Under the pieces are notes generated by a model that had not been told where the DNA came from, ran no database searches, and saw only the letters and a program-made list of their open reading frames with translations. DNA of 56,103 nt from contig JAILFT010000231.1 in assembly GCA_024697425.1 (NCBI GenBank), positions 1-56,103 of the forward strand, given 5' to 3'. Position numbers and translations under genes: made by a program. Below, one piece after another: positions 7,268 to 15,512 of the stretch. Origin of the DNA: Butyrivibrio sp. Its GTDB lineage: Bacteria; Bacillota; Clostridia; Lachnospirales; Lachnospiraceae. The first letter of the stretch is position 1, and every line of letters starts with the position of its first letter.

Positions 7268-9157
7268 ATGAGCAGGTCGAAAAAGATTATCGCCTTCATG
7301 GGCGGAATGATCGATGAAGAGAAGAACTGCTATTTCATCCGTGCGATGGAGCAGCAGTGTAGAAAAAACGGCTATCTGATGATCGTCTTTGGGTTTTCCG
7401 AGACCACTTTCAGTGATCAGGACAGGAATAACTGTGAGATGAAGCTGATTCAGATGGCTGGTTTGCTTGACCTTAAAGCTATAATTATGCACCTTGAGTT
7501 CATCAAGAACGACTATCTTATAGAAGCTTTCAAGAATCTGGCCAGGGAGAAGGGCATTCCCATTGTCGCCATGGAGCGCAACACTCCCGACTGTCTTAAT
7601 ATTTCCATGCGCTATAAAAACGGCTTTGAGGAAATGGTCCGCCACGTGGTGGAGTTTCACGGATGCCGCAAAGTCAATATGATGGCGGGCCTTCAGGGAG
7701 ACCATTTCTCCGATATCAGGATAGAAGCCTATAAGACGGTTCTTCAGGAGAACGGGATTCCCATTGAGGAGAAGAGAATCGGCTACGGCGATTTCTGGGA
7801 CAGGCCCGCAAGGGCAGCAACCAGGAAGTTCCTTGAGGACGGGGATGTGCCGGAGGCGATAGTCTGCGCCAATGACAACATGGCAATTGCGGTCAGCGAC
7901 GAGCTTCAGAAACTTGGCTACAAGGTGCCGGAAGATGTGATTGTTACAGGCTTTGACGGAGTTAACAAGTGCCTTTTCAAGCAGCCTTCAATCTCCACGG
8001 TTGCCCCTGATTACATGAAAGAGGCTTATCAGATAATTGAAATGATTAAATATAACGAGGGTAATCCCCTGGCGGAGGGCCATGACAAGGTGGATTTCCA
8101 TCTGAGGCTAAGGGGCTCCTGCGGATGTAACAGGTCCTGGGATACTCTTTCTTCGGAGAATATCAAGAACCTCTCTGAATATTATGACGATGTGAACTGG
8201 GCGGTTACCAGCGTTAACTCGCTGTTTTCCCAGGCGGCGATCCTTGAGACTTTGACGGATCTGTCCAAATCCATAGAGGAGACGCTGTGGCTCTGGAAGA
8301 GGGATTTCCAGTTTGCTGCGGTTTATTCGGATATTCTAAGGCCGGAAATAGAGGACCTTGGCCCCGGGAAGTACACTCCGTTTTTCTGCTACAGGGATGG
8401 CGAGGCTACGGGAATCGGACAGCCCTACAATGAGGATGTCTTTTTCCCTGATTTCGAGAGCTTCATAGAAAGCGGCAATATACATGTAATGATTGTTAAG
8501 CTCCTTCATTCCGGAAACAGGATTTTCGGTTATATGGTGGAGGGTGCGGAGGATACCAATGACCGGGATGTCAGAAGGTGCGAGGAATTTGGCATGTTCA
8601 TTTCTTCCGCCATCAATATCGTTGCGGCCAACAGGAATCTGATCCGCATGCACAGGGAGATCGCCGAGGCTTCCCTCAAGGACTATCTCACGGGAATCTT
8701 CAACAGACGCGGTTTCTTTAATGAACTGGAGAGGATCATCACCATGGCCTCCAGCAAAGACATGTATCTTACCGTCTTCTCCATAGATATGGACGGACTT
8801 AAGCGTATAAACGACGATTTCGGCCATGCGGACGGTGATTTCGCAATCCAGTGCATGGCGGAGGCAATCCACCATGTGGCTTCACGAAACGGCATCAGTG
8901 CCAGGTATGGAGGCGACGAATTCGCCTGCGCGATGATCACTGAGAATCCAATCTATCTTTCGGCGGATACCTTCAGGAGCCGCGTAGCGGCCTATCTTGC
9001 CGGAAGATCGGATGTGGCGGATAAAGACTATGTGATAACCGCCAGTGTCGGAAGCGCCATGGCCCGCATTGACGAGAAGCTGGACATCGAAAAGCTCATA
9101 AAAGAAGCCGACGATGCCATGTACGAAGACAAAAGGCTCAAGAACAGCCGAAAGTGA
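7268..9157 (+). CDS. periplasmic-binding-like (LacI-type) sensor with GGDEF domain
   Basis: A 629-residue protein. Residues 1-290 look like a LacI/GalR-type ligand-binding domain without its DNA-binding headpiece: it starts at KKIIAFMGGMIDEEKNCYF and has VCANDNMAIAVSDELQKLGY, VPEDVIVTGFDG and QPSISTVAPD. A middle domain of about 180 residues is unassigned. The C-terminus is a diguanylate cyclase: DYLTGIFNRRGF, SIDMDGLKRINDDFGHADGD and an intact ARYGGDEFAC active site. No signal peptide or membrane segment is visible, so it should sense a cytoplasmic ligand, possibly a sugar, and make c-di-GMP. It is divergent from the amylosucrase gene, which hints at a carbohydrate signal (inference). The ATG at 7268 was chosen; TTG/GTG codons at 7256-7264 are alternatives, and no strong ribosome-binding site is seen. 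Confidence 0.85.
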   Translation: MSRSKKIIAFMGGMIDEEKNCYFIRAMEQQCRKNGYLMIVFGFSETTFSDQDRNNCEMKLIQMAGLLDLKAIIMHLEFIKNDYLIEAFKNLAREKGIPIVAMERNTPDCLNISMRYKNGFEEMVRHVVEFHGCRKVNMMAGLQGDHFSDIRIEAYKTVLQENGIPIEEKRIGYGDFWDRPARAATRKFLEDGDVPEAIVCANDNMAIAVSDELQKLGYKVPEDVIVTGFDGVNKCLFKQPSISTVAPDYMKEAYQIIEMIKYNEGNPLAEGHDKVDFHLRLRGSCGCNRSWDTLSSENIKNLSEYYDDVNWAVTSVNSLFSQAAILETLTDLSKSIEETLWLWKRDFQFAAVYSDILRPEIEDLGPGKYTPFFCYRDGEATGIGQPYNEDVFFPDFESFIESGNIHVMIVKLLHSGNRIFGYMVEGAEDTNDRDVRRCEEFGMFISSAINIVAANRNLIRMHREIAEASLKDYLTGIFNRRGFFNELERIITMASSKDMYLTVFSIDMDGLKRINDDFGHADGDFAIQCMAEAIHHVASRNGISARYGGDEFACAMITENPIYLSADTFRSRVAAYLAGRSDVADKDYVITASVGSAMARIDEKLDIEKLIKEADDAMYEDKRLKNSRK

Positions 9158-9482
9158 GCGGGGCGGCATATTAGTCATGGCTGGTGCAGACTGATCTGCA
9201 GACTCGGGCATTGGATATTTTGATCATGACTGGTATAGGTTGACCTGCAGGTTTCATAATTGAATATAAGGGATATTTGCGGCGGACTTACAAGATTTCG
9301 ATGATTTCGAAAAGGTGAGTCCGCCGCATTTGTCTGAGATGGGGCGTTGCGGCGGAAGAGCCCGGTTCACATCTCTCTTTCGCGCCCGCTGCCAATCATA
9401 CTCAACAACAAAAAACTCAATTCACATCCCCCCCTCGCCACCCGCGACCAATTACCTTCCTCTAATTTGCCAAAATGGGATG
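9158..9482. other. intergenic region with a 49-base tandem duplication and a hairpin
   Basis: Two imperfect direct repeats of about 49 bases start at 9175 (TCATGGCTGGT) and 9224 (TCATGACTGGT); they share TGCAG cores and ATTG.ATAT ends. A perfect-arm hairpin follows at 9279-9327. The remainder to the next promoter shows no gene that I can support; short open frames here lack ribosome-binding sites. Confidence 0.5.
9279..9327 (+). terminator. strong hairpin without a clear T run
   Basis: GCGGCGGACTTAC at 9279-9291 pairs with 9315-9327 (13 pairs, one GU), and the inner TTTCGA/TCGAAA extends the stem. Only ATTTG follows, so termination efficiency is uncertain. It probably ends or stabilises the transcript of the GGDEF gene. 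Confidence 0.5.
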
Positions 9483-9520
9483 TTGACTTTTTATACCAAG
9501 GTGATATCATAATGATATCA
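9483..9520 (+). promoter_or_regulatory. promoter with 19-bp perfect palindrome over the -10
   Basis: TTGACT lies at 9483-9488. The -10 region (TATCAT at 9505-9510, 16-base spacer) lies inside the perfect palindrome TGATATCATAATGATATCA at 9502-9520. A dimeric repressor bound here would occlude RNA polymerase. The ribbon-helix-helix protein encoded two genes downstream is the natural candidate (inference). Confidence 0.75.
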
Positions 9521-9568
9521 AATAGATAAACAAAATATTTTCATAGACAACAGACGGAGGTAATTGTC

Positions 9569-10609
9569 ATGAACGAAAACATCAAAGAGAAAGAGATACG
9601 CGGACACAAGAACGGAATGGCAGCACTGGTACTGATCACAGTATCATATATTGTTGCAATAGCACTTCTGATATACGGAGGATCATCGGAAGGTCCTGCA
9701 GGATCAATTATCTTCACAGTTGCAATTATCTACATCTGCGTAGGCTGGGTACTCTACCTTGGACTTAAGGTCCTTAAGCCCGGTGAGGCCTTAGTGCTCA
9801 CACTGTTCGGCAAATATGTGGGAACCTTAAAGGGCGACGGATTCTTCTTTGTAAATCCTTTCTGCATTTCCGTTAACCCTGCAGCAGACACCAAGCTCGG
9901 ACAGAGCGGAGACATCACAGACAACGGCAAGAGCAAGCTTGCTGCAGCCTTTACAGGCACAGGCAACGTAGCCATTGACACTTCTTCCATGAAGAACAAG
10001 AAGATCTCCCTCAAGGTCATGACCCTCAGCAACAGCAAGCAGAAGGTCAACGACATCCTTGGTAATCCCGTAGAGATCGCAGTTGCCGTTATGTGGAAGG
10101 TAACTGATACTGCTAAGGCAGTGTTCTCAGTTGATAACTACAAGGAATACCTTTCACTCCAGTGCGACACTGCAGTGAGAAATGTAGTAAAGCTCTATCC
10201 TTACGATGTAACTGAGAATGTTGACACAACAGGCGACGGACAGGCCGATGACGGAAGTCTTCGCGGATCCACAGAACTTGTTGCAAACCGCATTATGGAA
10301 GAGATCCAGAACAAGGTTACAGACGCAGGCATCGAGATCGTTGATGCAAGGATCACATATCTTGCCTATGCTCCCGAGATTGCAGCAGCAATGCTTCAGA
10401 GGCAGCAGGCAGCAGCAGTAGTTGATGCAAGAAAGCTCATCGTAGACGGCGCTGTAGGCATGGTAGAACTTGCCCTTGATCGTCTTAACGAAAAAGAGCT
10501 GGTGCAGCTGGATGAGGAGCGCAAGGCAGCCATGGTATCAAACCTCCTCGTAGTCCTTTGCGGCAACCACGATGCACAGCCCATAGTTAACTCAGGAAGC
10601 CTTTACTGA
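9569..10609 (+). CDS. SPFH/band-7 domain membrane protein
   Basis: A 346-residue protein with two N-terminal membrane segments (near 18-38 and 48-68), the second ending LYLGLKVLKPGEALVLTLFG, which is the usual entry into the SPFH domain. The SPFH core includes NPVEIAVAVMWKVTDTAKAVF and VRNVVKLYPYDV. The late helix DAGIEIVDARITYLAYAPEI is followed by an Ala/Gln-rich helix (MLQRQQAAAVVDARKLIVDG), typical of flotillin-like oligomer scaffolds. The start has GGAGG 9 bases upstream. The stop TGA overlaps the next ATG by one base, so it is translationally coupled to the RHH gene. It is the first gene of an SPFH-RHH-YhfC operon under the palindromic promoter. Its role is probably organising a membrane complex, perhaps with the downstream protease. 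Confidence 0.9.
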   Translation: MNENIKEKEIRGHKNGMAALVLITVSYIVAIALLIYGGSSEGPAGSIIFTVAIIYICVGWVLYLGLKVLKPGEALVLTLFGKYVGTLKGDGFFFVNPFCISVNPAADTKLGQSGDITDNGKSKLAAAFTGTGNVAIDTSSMKNKKISLKVMTLSNSKQKVNDILGNPVEIAVAVMWKVTDTAKAVFSVDNYKEYLSLQCDTAVRNVVKLYPYDVTENVDTTGDGQADDGSLRGSTELVANRIMEEIQNKVTDAGIEIVDARITYLAYAPEIAAAMLQRQQAAAVVDARKLIVDGAVGMVELALDRLNEKELVQLDEERKAAMVSNLLVVLCGNHDAQPIVNSGSLY

Positions 10610-10806
10610 TGGCAGAGAAGAAACAGGTTCCTCTTCGCCTGAACGAGAAGTTATACAATGCCATCGCTGCCTGGGCAGAAGATGACTTTCGCTCAGTGAA
10701 CGGACAGATCGAATACCTGCTGACGGAATGCGTCAAGCAGAGGAAAAAGGACGGTAAATATGTTTCGGAGACTCTTGATGAGTCTCCGGAATTTGACATT
10801 AAATAA
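10609..10806 (+). CDS. Arc-type ribbon-helix-helix DNA-binding protein
   Basis: A 65-residue protein with the ribbon-helix-helix layout: the strand QVPLRLNEKLYNAIAAWAED, then RSVNGQIEYLLTECVKQR as the second helix. This matches the Arc/MetJ superfamily, whose dimers insert the strand into the major groove. It overlaps the SPFH stop by one base, with AGGA 9 bases upstream of its ATG. As the only DNA-binding protein of the operon, it may bind the 19-bp palindrome at 9502-9520 and repress its own operon. In some genomes such small Arc-like proteins accompany SPFH proteins without a proven regulatory role, so function is inferred. Confidence 0.85.
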   Translation: MAEKKQVPLRLNEKLYNAIAAWAEDDFRSVNGQIEYLLTECVKQRKKDGKYVSETLDESPEFDIK

Positions 10807-10836
10807 CCGGGAAAAGAGATCCCGAAGGAGAAAGAT

Positions 10837-11658
10837 ATGACACAGACAGTAAGTTCATTATCCATAGCTATAATGGCTTTATCACTGGTTTTTTCCATCC
10901 TGTTTCCCATAGGACTGTTTATTTATTACAGGAAAAAAGGCGCCGACATCCCGCCGTTTTTCATCGGATGCGCAGTGATGCTTATTTTCGCCTTTATCAT
11001 TGAGTCTTTGGTTCACCAGGTGGTTCTTAATATGTCTCCCGCCGGAAGCGTGATCGTCAACAATGTAGTCCTCTATGCCCTGTACGGTGGCCTTATGGCG
11101 GGGCTTTTCGAGGAGACCGGAAGATTTGTGGCTTTTAAGACTGTTATGAAGAAGTACAGAGGAAAAGATATCAATGCTCTCATGTACGGAGCCGGCCACG
11201 GCGGCTTTGAGGTGCTGGTGGTTCTGGGCATTACCATGATCGGCAATATATATCTTGCAGTTATGGCCAACACCGGCATGGTATCTTCACTGGTGGCAAA
11301 TGCACCTGCCGAGAGTGCTGCCGCTCTGCAGACTCAGATTGATTCCCTTGCGGCGATTGCTCCCGCCACATTCCTTCTTGGAATGTTTGAGAGAGTATCT
11401 GCTGTGATCGCCCATCTTTCCTTCTCGGTTCTGGTGTGGTTTGCGGTCAAAAAAGGAAAAACAATACTTTATCCTGTGGCAATCCTGCTCCACGCCCTGC
11501 TTGACTGTGTTACGGTCATTGTATACAGATCCGGGATCCCTCATGCCGAGATAATCACTGAGATTGTTATCTTTATTGTAGTGATTGCCTTTGCCTTTTT
11601 TGCCCGGAGAATATGGGATAAGGAAAAAGAAACAGTTTCGGAAGCAGCAGAAATGTAA
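10837..11658 (+). CDS. YhfC-family intramembrane metalloprotease-like protein
   Basis: A 273-residue protein with about seven to eight hydrophobic segments. Conserved polar motifs sit inside the membrane part: FEETGRFVAFK (near 88-98), MYGAGHGGFEVLVVLG (near 112-127) and a late LLHALLDC. This pattern matches the YhfC/PrsW/CPBP-related glutamic or metallo intramembrane proteases. GGAG lies 7 bases upstream of the ATG. It follows the RHH gene by 30 bases in the SPFH operon. Bacterial SPFH proteins often pair with membrane proteases (for example HflKC-FtsH), which supports a joint role in membrane protein turnover or signalling. The C-terminus is short and charged. Confidence 0.85.
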   Translation: MTQTVSSLSIAIMALSLVFSILFPIGLFIYYRKKGADIPPFFIGCAVMLIFAFIIESLVHQVVLNMSPAGSVIVNNVVLYALYGGLMAGLFEETGRFVAFKTVMKKYRGKDINALMYGAGHGGFEVLVVLGITMIGNIYLAVMANTGMVSSLVANAPAESAAALQTQIDSLAAIAPATFLLGMFERVSAVIAHLSFSVLVWFAVKKGKTILYPVAILLHALLDCVTVIVYRSGIPHAEIITEIVIFIVVIAFAFFARRIWDKEKETVSEAAEM

Positions 11659-11749
11659 ATGAAATAAAGTCTCAATTTTGTTGTTTAAAAATTGAAAAAA
11701 TAGTGTATAATGTCTCTGATAACGGAGTGTAGTTTCACGGAGATAAGTT

Positions 11750-12205
11750 ATGGATTTAAATAATAACGATGCTGTTGCTGTTGCCGAAGAGGTGGCTGCA
11801 CAGCCGGCATGCGATCATGAAGTCGTTGATATGCTTACGGAGATCCGGGACATGACCAAGAAAGAGCTTATCTGGCAGAGAGTAAGTTCATCTGCTCTGC
11901 TGGTTCTTGTTTTAGCACTGATAATCATTGGAGTTAACGTAATTCCCAAGGCTGTAGTTGCCATTCAGAATGTCAGTGAAGTTGCTCAGGTTGCCATCGA
12001 TTCTCTCCACGAGATAGATGTTATGGTTTCGGACGTTACAAATACAAGCCAGAATGTTAATAAGGTCATCGAAGACAACGCGGTTCCTCTTTCGGATGCC
12101 GTCAACAACATGTCTAACGTGGATTTCGATGGGCTGAACAAGGCGATTGCGGATCTTCAGGATACAGTGGGTCCCATGGCAAGTTTTTTCAATAAATTCA
12201 GGTAA
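11750..12205 (+). CDS. single-pass membrane protein with long extracytoplasmic helix
   Basis: A 151-residue protein of unknown family. Residues 1-45 are acidic and cytoplasmic. One membrane segment follows (SSALLVLVLALIIIGVNVIP, near 46-65). The remaining 85 residues are a predicted coiled coil with regular hydrophobic spacing (VSEVAQVAIDSLHEIDVMVS, VNKVIEDNAVPLSDAVNNMS), resembling the MCP-like or DUF948 type of helical protein. GGAG is 8 bases upstream of the ATG. A TATAAT at 11706-11711 could be its -10 box, although the -35 is poor. It lies 15 bases before the next small gene. A structural or signalling membrane role is likely, but I make no assignment. Confidence 0.75.
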   Translation: MDLNNNDAVAVAEEVAAQPACDHEVVDMLTEIRDMTKKELIWQRVSSSALLVLVLALIIIGVNVIPKAVVAIQNVSEVAQVAIDSLHEIDVMVSDVTNTSQNVNKVIEDNAVPLSDAVNNMSNVDFDGLNKAIADLQDTVGPMASFFNKFR

Positions 12206-12220
12206 AGCGAACAGTTTTTT

Positions 12221-12532
12221 ATGGAAATAGAACCTTCAAGTTTTTTTAATCTCAAGCACTATGAATACGGAGAGGCGTACTTCGGGAGCCACAAAGGCAT
12301 GCGCTACAGACTGGCGAGAGAACCCCTTGAGAACGTGGTTTTCGTCAAGCCCGAGGACAGGAAGCCCGCAACACTTATGGCGACCGTATGGCCGGAACCC
12401 TATTCATATGCAGCAACAGACAAGGCGCTGATGACCAGCGAGAACTTCGAGATCTCAGAGGAGGGCTTTGCAGCTGCCATTAAGTGGATCAATGACCAGT
12501 ACGAGACCAGGATAGATATGTGGTCGCTGTAA
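12221..12532 (+). CDS. conserved small hypothetical protein
   Basis: A 103-residue soluble protein with no motif that I can name. It contains many aromatic residues (FFNLKHYEYGEAYFGSHKG) and a conserved-looking AAIKWINDQYETRIDMWSL end. There is no signal or membrane segment. It follows the single-pass membrane protein by 15 bases, and its ATG lacks a clear ribosome-binding site. It is followed 38 bases later by a hairpin terminator (12571-12605), which closes this short transcript. Codon use matches the neighbours, so it is probably real. Confidence 0.65.
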   Translation: MEIEPSSFFNLKHYEYGEAYFGSHKGMRYRLAREPLENVVFVKPEDRKPATLMATVWPEPYSYAATDKALMTSENFEISEEGFAAAIKWINDQYETRIDMWSL

Positions 12533-12570
12533 TTTTTTAACAAAAAAATAAAATAAAAAAAGGAAATTAA

Positions 12571-12605
12571 GGTCCCATGTCGAATAATTACGGTATGGGA
12601 CCTTT
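12571..12605 (+). terminator. terminator closing the small-gene transcript
   Basis: GGTCCCAT at 12571-12578 pairs perfectly with ATGGGACC at 12595-12602 (8 pairs, 16-base loop), preceded by an A-rich run and followed by TTTCT. A longer reading of the dGTPase gene would start at the ATG inside this stem (12577); the stem argues against that start. Confidence 0.6.
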
Positions 12606-12639
12606 CTATTGCACAGAAAAGTCAGAAAGAAGACGACAA

Positions 12640-13650
12640 GTGAAAATCCGCGAACAACTCGAAGAGAGAGAAACCAGAATCTTAAGTAAACATGCTACTC
12701 TCAGCATGAATTCCAGGGGAAGAGAAAAAGAAGAAGAGGCTTGCGATATAAGGCCTTGTTTCCAGAGAGACCGCGACAGGATCCTTTATTCCAAATCCTT
12801 CAGAAGGCTCAAGGACAAGACCCAGGTCTTTTTATCCCCTGACGGTGACCATTACAGGACCCGTATGACCCATACACTGGAGGTTTCCCAGAATGCCAGG
12901 ACTATAGCGAAGGCTCTTTTGCTGAATGAAGATCTGGCTGAGGCCATTGCACTGGGGCACGATCTGGGCCACACACCTTTCGGACATGCGGGAGAGAGGG
13001 CGCTTAACGCTGTATGCCCCGATGGCTTCAGGCACAATGAGCAGAGCCGCAGGATTGTGGAGAAGCTCGAGAACTACGGCCGGGGCCTTAATCTTACCTG
13101 GGAAGTGAGGGACGGCATTGAGAACCATGAGATGAATCTTATGCCGGGAACCCTTGAGGGCAAGGTGGTGCGGCTCTCCGACAAGATTGCCTACATGCAT
13201 CACGACATGGATGATGCCATCAGAGGCGGTATCATCACAGAGAAGGACGTTCCCGAGGACCTTTCAAGAGTCATCGGACATACCAACGGAGAGTGGCTTG
13301 ACACCTTTATCCATGACATAATCGCAACCAGCATGGACACCGATGATATCAGAATGTCCGACGAGGTATACGATGCCTTTCACAAGCTTCGTACCTTCAT
13401 GTTTGAGAGGGTGTACACCAACCCCATAGCCAAGGGCCAGGAGGGCAAGGTTGAGGAGATGATCAAAATCCTCTACGGCTACTATCTGGACCACGTGGAC
13501 CGGCTTCCCGAGTACCTCAGGGAATTTATGGACAGGGGAGAGGCCACGAAGGAGAGGATCGTGTGTGACTATGTCAGTTCCATGACCGACAGATACGCAG
13601 TGGCGGTTTTTGAGGAGGTCTATATTCCGCGTTCCTGGACAGTTTTGTAA
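12640..13650 (+). CDS. dgt: dGTP triphosphohydrolase-like protein (HD domain)
   Basis: A 336-residue HD-domain dNTPase that hydrolyses dGTP or other dNTPs to the nucleoside and triphosphate. Visible: NSRGREKEEEACDIRPCFQR, the family signature near the N-terminus; RRLKDKTQVF; the metal-binding H..HD motif at RMTHTLEVSQNAR and IALGHDLGHTPFGHAGE; and a later Asp in VVRLSDKIAYMHHDMDDA. I chose the GTG at 12640 because the protein then begins MKIREQLEERE, as in relatives, and because the upstream ATG at 12577 lies in a terminator stem. The gene sits just ahead of dnaG and rpoD, the usual clostridial arrangement for a nucleotide-pool/DNA replication cluster. Confidence 0.9.
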   Translation: MKIREQLEERETRILSKHATLSMNSRGREKEEEACDIRPCFQRDRDRILYSKSFRRLKDKTQVFLSPDGDHYRTRMTHTLEVSQNARTIAKALLLNEDLAEAIALGHDLGHTPFGHAGERALNAVCPDGFRHNEQSRRIVEKLENYGRGLNLTWEVRDGIENHEMNLMPGTLEGKVVRLSDKIAYMHHDMDDAIRGGIITEKDVPEDLSRVIGHTNGEWLDTFIHDIIATSMDTDDIRMSDEVYDAFHKLRTFMFERVYTNPIAKGQEGKVEEMIKILYGYYLDHVDRLPEYLREFMDRGEATKERIVCDYVSSMTDRYAVAVFEEVYIPRSWTVL

Positions 13651-13699
13651 CGGGGCGATATTTACAGTAATTAACTAACAACGAAATGGGGAAAAGAAA

Positions 13700-15478
13700 T
13701 TGCGCTATTCGGAAGACATTATAGAAGAAGTGCGATCACGAAACGACATCCTGGACGTTGTGGGGCAGTACGTGCATCTTGAGAAGAAGGGTGCCAATTA
13801 CTTTGGGCTTTGCCCCTTCCACAATGAGAAGTCGGGGTCGTTTTCTGTATCCCAGTCCAAGCAGATGTTCCATTGCTTTGGCTGCGGAGCGGGAGGAAAC
13901 GTGTTCACCTTCCTTATGCAATATGACAACCTGACTTTCCCTGAAGCGGTGCAGGCTCTTGCAGAAAGAGCGGGCATTCAGCTCCCGGAGGAGGATAATT
14001 CCCCCGGTGCCAGGGAAGACAGAAATAAGAGACAGTTACTTTTTGAAATAAACAAGGAAGCTGCAACCTACTACTATCACAATCTGCGGAGCCAGCGAGG
14101 CGCCAAGGGAATGGAGTATTTCAAGGGACGACAGCTTACCGATGAGACCATGAAGCGTTTTGGTCTGGGCTTTGCTTCCATGAGTTCCGACGAGCTTGTG
14201 AAGTATTTAAAGTCCAAGGGATATTCAGATGCCCTTATCATAGAAGCGGGGCTTGCATCCCACGATGATAAGAGGGGAACCCATGACAAGTTCTGGAACA
14301 GAGTAATGTTCCCGATACAGGATGCTTCCCAGAAGGTCATAGGATTTGGCGGCAGAGTCATGGGAACAGGAGAGCCCAAGTATCTTAATTCTCCCGAGAC
14401 TCCCATCTTCAATAAGAGAAGGAATCTCTTTGGCCTCAATATAGCCAAGAATTCCAAGGCGGGGTACATGATACTCTGCGAGGGCTACATGGATGTCATT
14501 GCCATGCACCAGGCGGGCTACGATATGGCTGTTGCCTCTCTGGGAACGGCTTTCACAGCTGAGCAGGCCATGATACTTAAGCGCTACACAAGCGAGGTCA
14601 TCCTTGCCTACGATAGCGATGAGCCCGGTACCAAGGCGGCCCTTCGAGGAATAGAGAACCTGAAGGAAGTCGATCTTAAGTGTAAGGTCCTGGACCTTCG
14701 GCCCCACAAGGACCCCGACGAGTTCATCAAGAACCTTGGCAAAGAGGAATTTGAAAAGCGCATCAGGAACGCCGAGAGGCCTTTCTTCTTTGAGGCCAGG
14801 ATCATGGAATCGCGGCATGACATGTCCGATCCTGAATCCAAGACGGAGTTCTACAGAGGTCTTGCCAGGAAGCTCAGCGAGATACAGGATGCCTTTGAAA
14901 GGGACAGCTACATTGAGGCTACGGCCGCAAGGTACAACATCCCCTTGGAGAACCTCAAGAAACAGGTGGCAGAATATGCTTCCATGGGAGGTCTTATAAA
15001 GCCGGCGACAAGGCCCATGTCCGGCATACAGCCCAAGAAGGATCCCGAGGACGGTATCAGGAAGAACCAAAGACTCCTCCTCACCTGGCTTACGGATGAG
15101 CCACAGATCTTTTCCAGGGTCAAAAAATGGGTAACGCCTGAGGATTTCTCAGATGATCTATACAGAAGCGTTGCAAGAGAGCTCTTTTCCGGAATGGAGA
15201 GCGGAAGCTTTTCTCCGGCAGCTGTTCTGGACAAATTCGAGGATGAAGAGGAACATCGGCAGGTGGCCGAAATGTTCAATACCAATCTGGTAGATATCGA
15301 AACTCCGGAGCAGAGGAAGAAGGCTTTTCACGACATCATCTACGGTGTCAGACAGGCCGGATATGAGCGGCTCAAGAAGACACTTAAGCCTGATGATCCT
15401 GAATATCTGATGAAGACCATTCAGGGCAAAAAGGAACTTGAGAATCTGGCCCATGCACAGATTTCTCCCGACGACTGA
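13700..15478 (+). CDS. dnaG: DNA primase
   Basis: A 592-residue primase that synthesises RNA primers for the replication fork. The N-terminal zinc finger is C-P-F-H-N-E-K near 39-45 with the downstream HCFGCGAGG pair (CHC2 type). The TOPRIM core shows [10 protein letters not shown] (catalytic Glu) and [17 protein letters not shown] (DxD-type Asp residues). The C-terminal helicase-binding part is shorter and less conserved. It starts at a TTG with GGGGAAAAG upstream, giving [20 protein letters not shown], the standard primase start. It is followed by rpoD after 34 bases, the conserved dnaG-rpoD macromolecular synthesis operon without rpsU. Confidence 0.97.
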   Translation: MRYSEDIIEEVRSRNDILDVVGQYVHLEKKGANYFGLCPFHNEKSGSFSVSQSKQMFHCFGCGAGGNVFTFLMQYDNLTFPEAVQALAERAGIQLPEEDNSPGAREDRNKRQLLFEINKEAATYYYHNLRSQRGAKGMEYFKGRQLTDETMKRFGLGFASMSSDELVKYLKSKGYSDALIIEAGLASHDDKRGTHDKFWNRVMFPIQDASQKVIGFGGRVMGTGEPKYLNSPETPIFNKRRNLFGLNIAKNSKAGYMILCEGYMDVIAMHQAGYDMAVASLGTAFTAEQAMILKRYTSEVILAYDSDEPGTKAALRGIENLKEVDLKCKVLDLRPHKDPDEFIKNLGKEEFEKRIRNAERPFFFEARIMESRHDMSDPESKTEFYRGLARKLSEIQDAFERDSYIEATAARYNIPLENLKKQVAEYASMGGLIKPATRPMSGIQPKKDPEDGIRKNQRLLLTWLTDEPQIFSRVKKWVTPEDFSDDLYRSVARELFSGMESGSFSPAAVLDKFEDEEEHRQVAEMFNTNLVDIETPEQRKKAFHDIIYGVRQAGYERLKKTLKPDDPEYLMKTIQGKKELENLAHAQISPDD

Positions 15479-15512
15479 TTATGAAAAAATCTATAGAAAA
15501 GGAATGAAAAAC

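Noticed and set aside
9315-9529. Short frames of 60-65 codons before the SPFH operon
   Set aside because: No ribosome-binding site, His/Pro/Ser-rich composition, and they overlap the hairpin and the -35/operator region.
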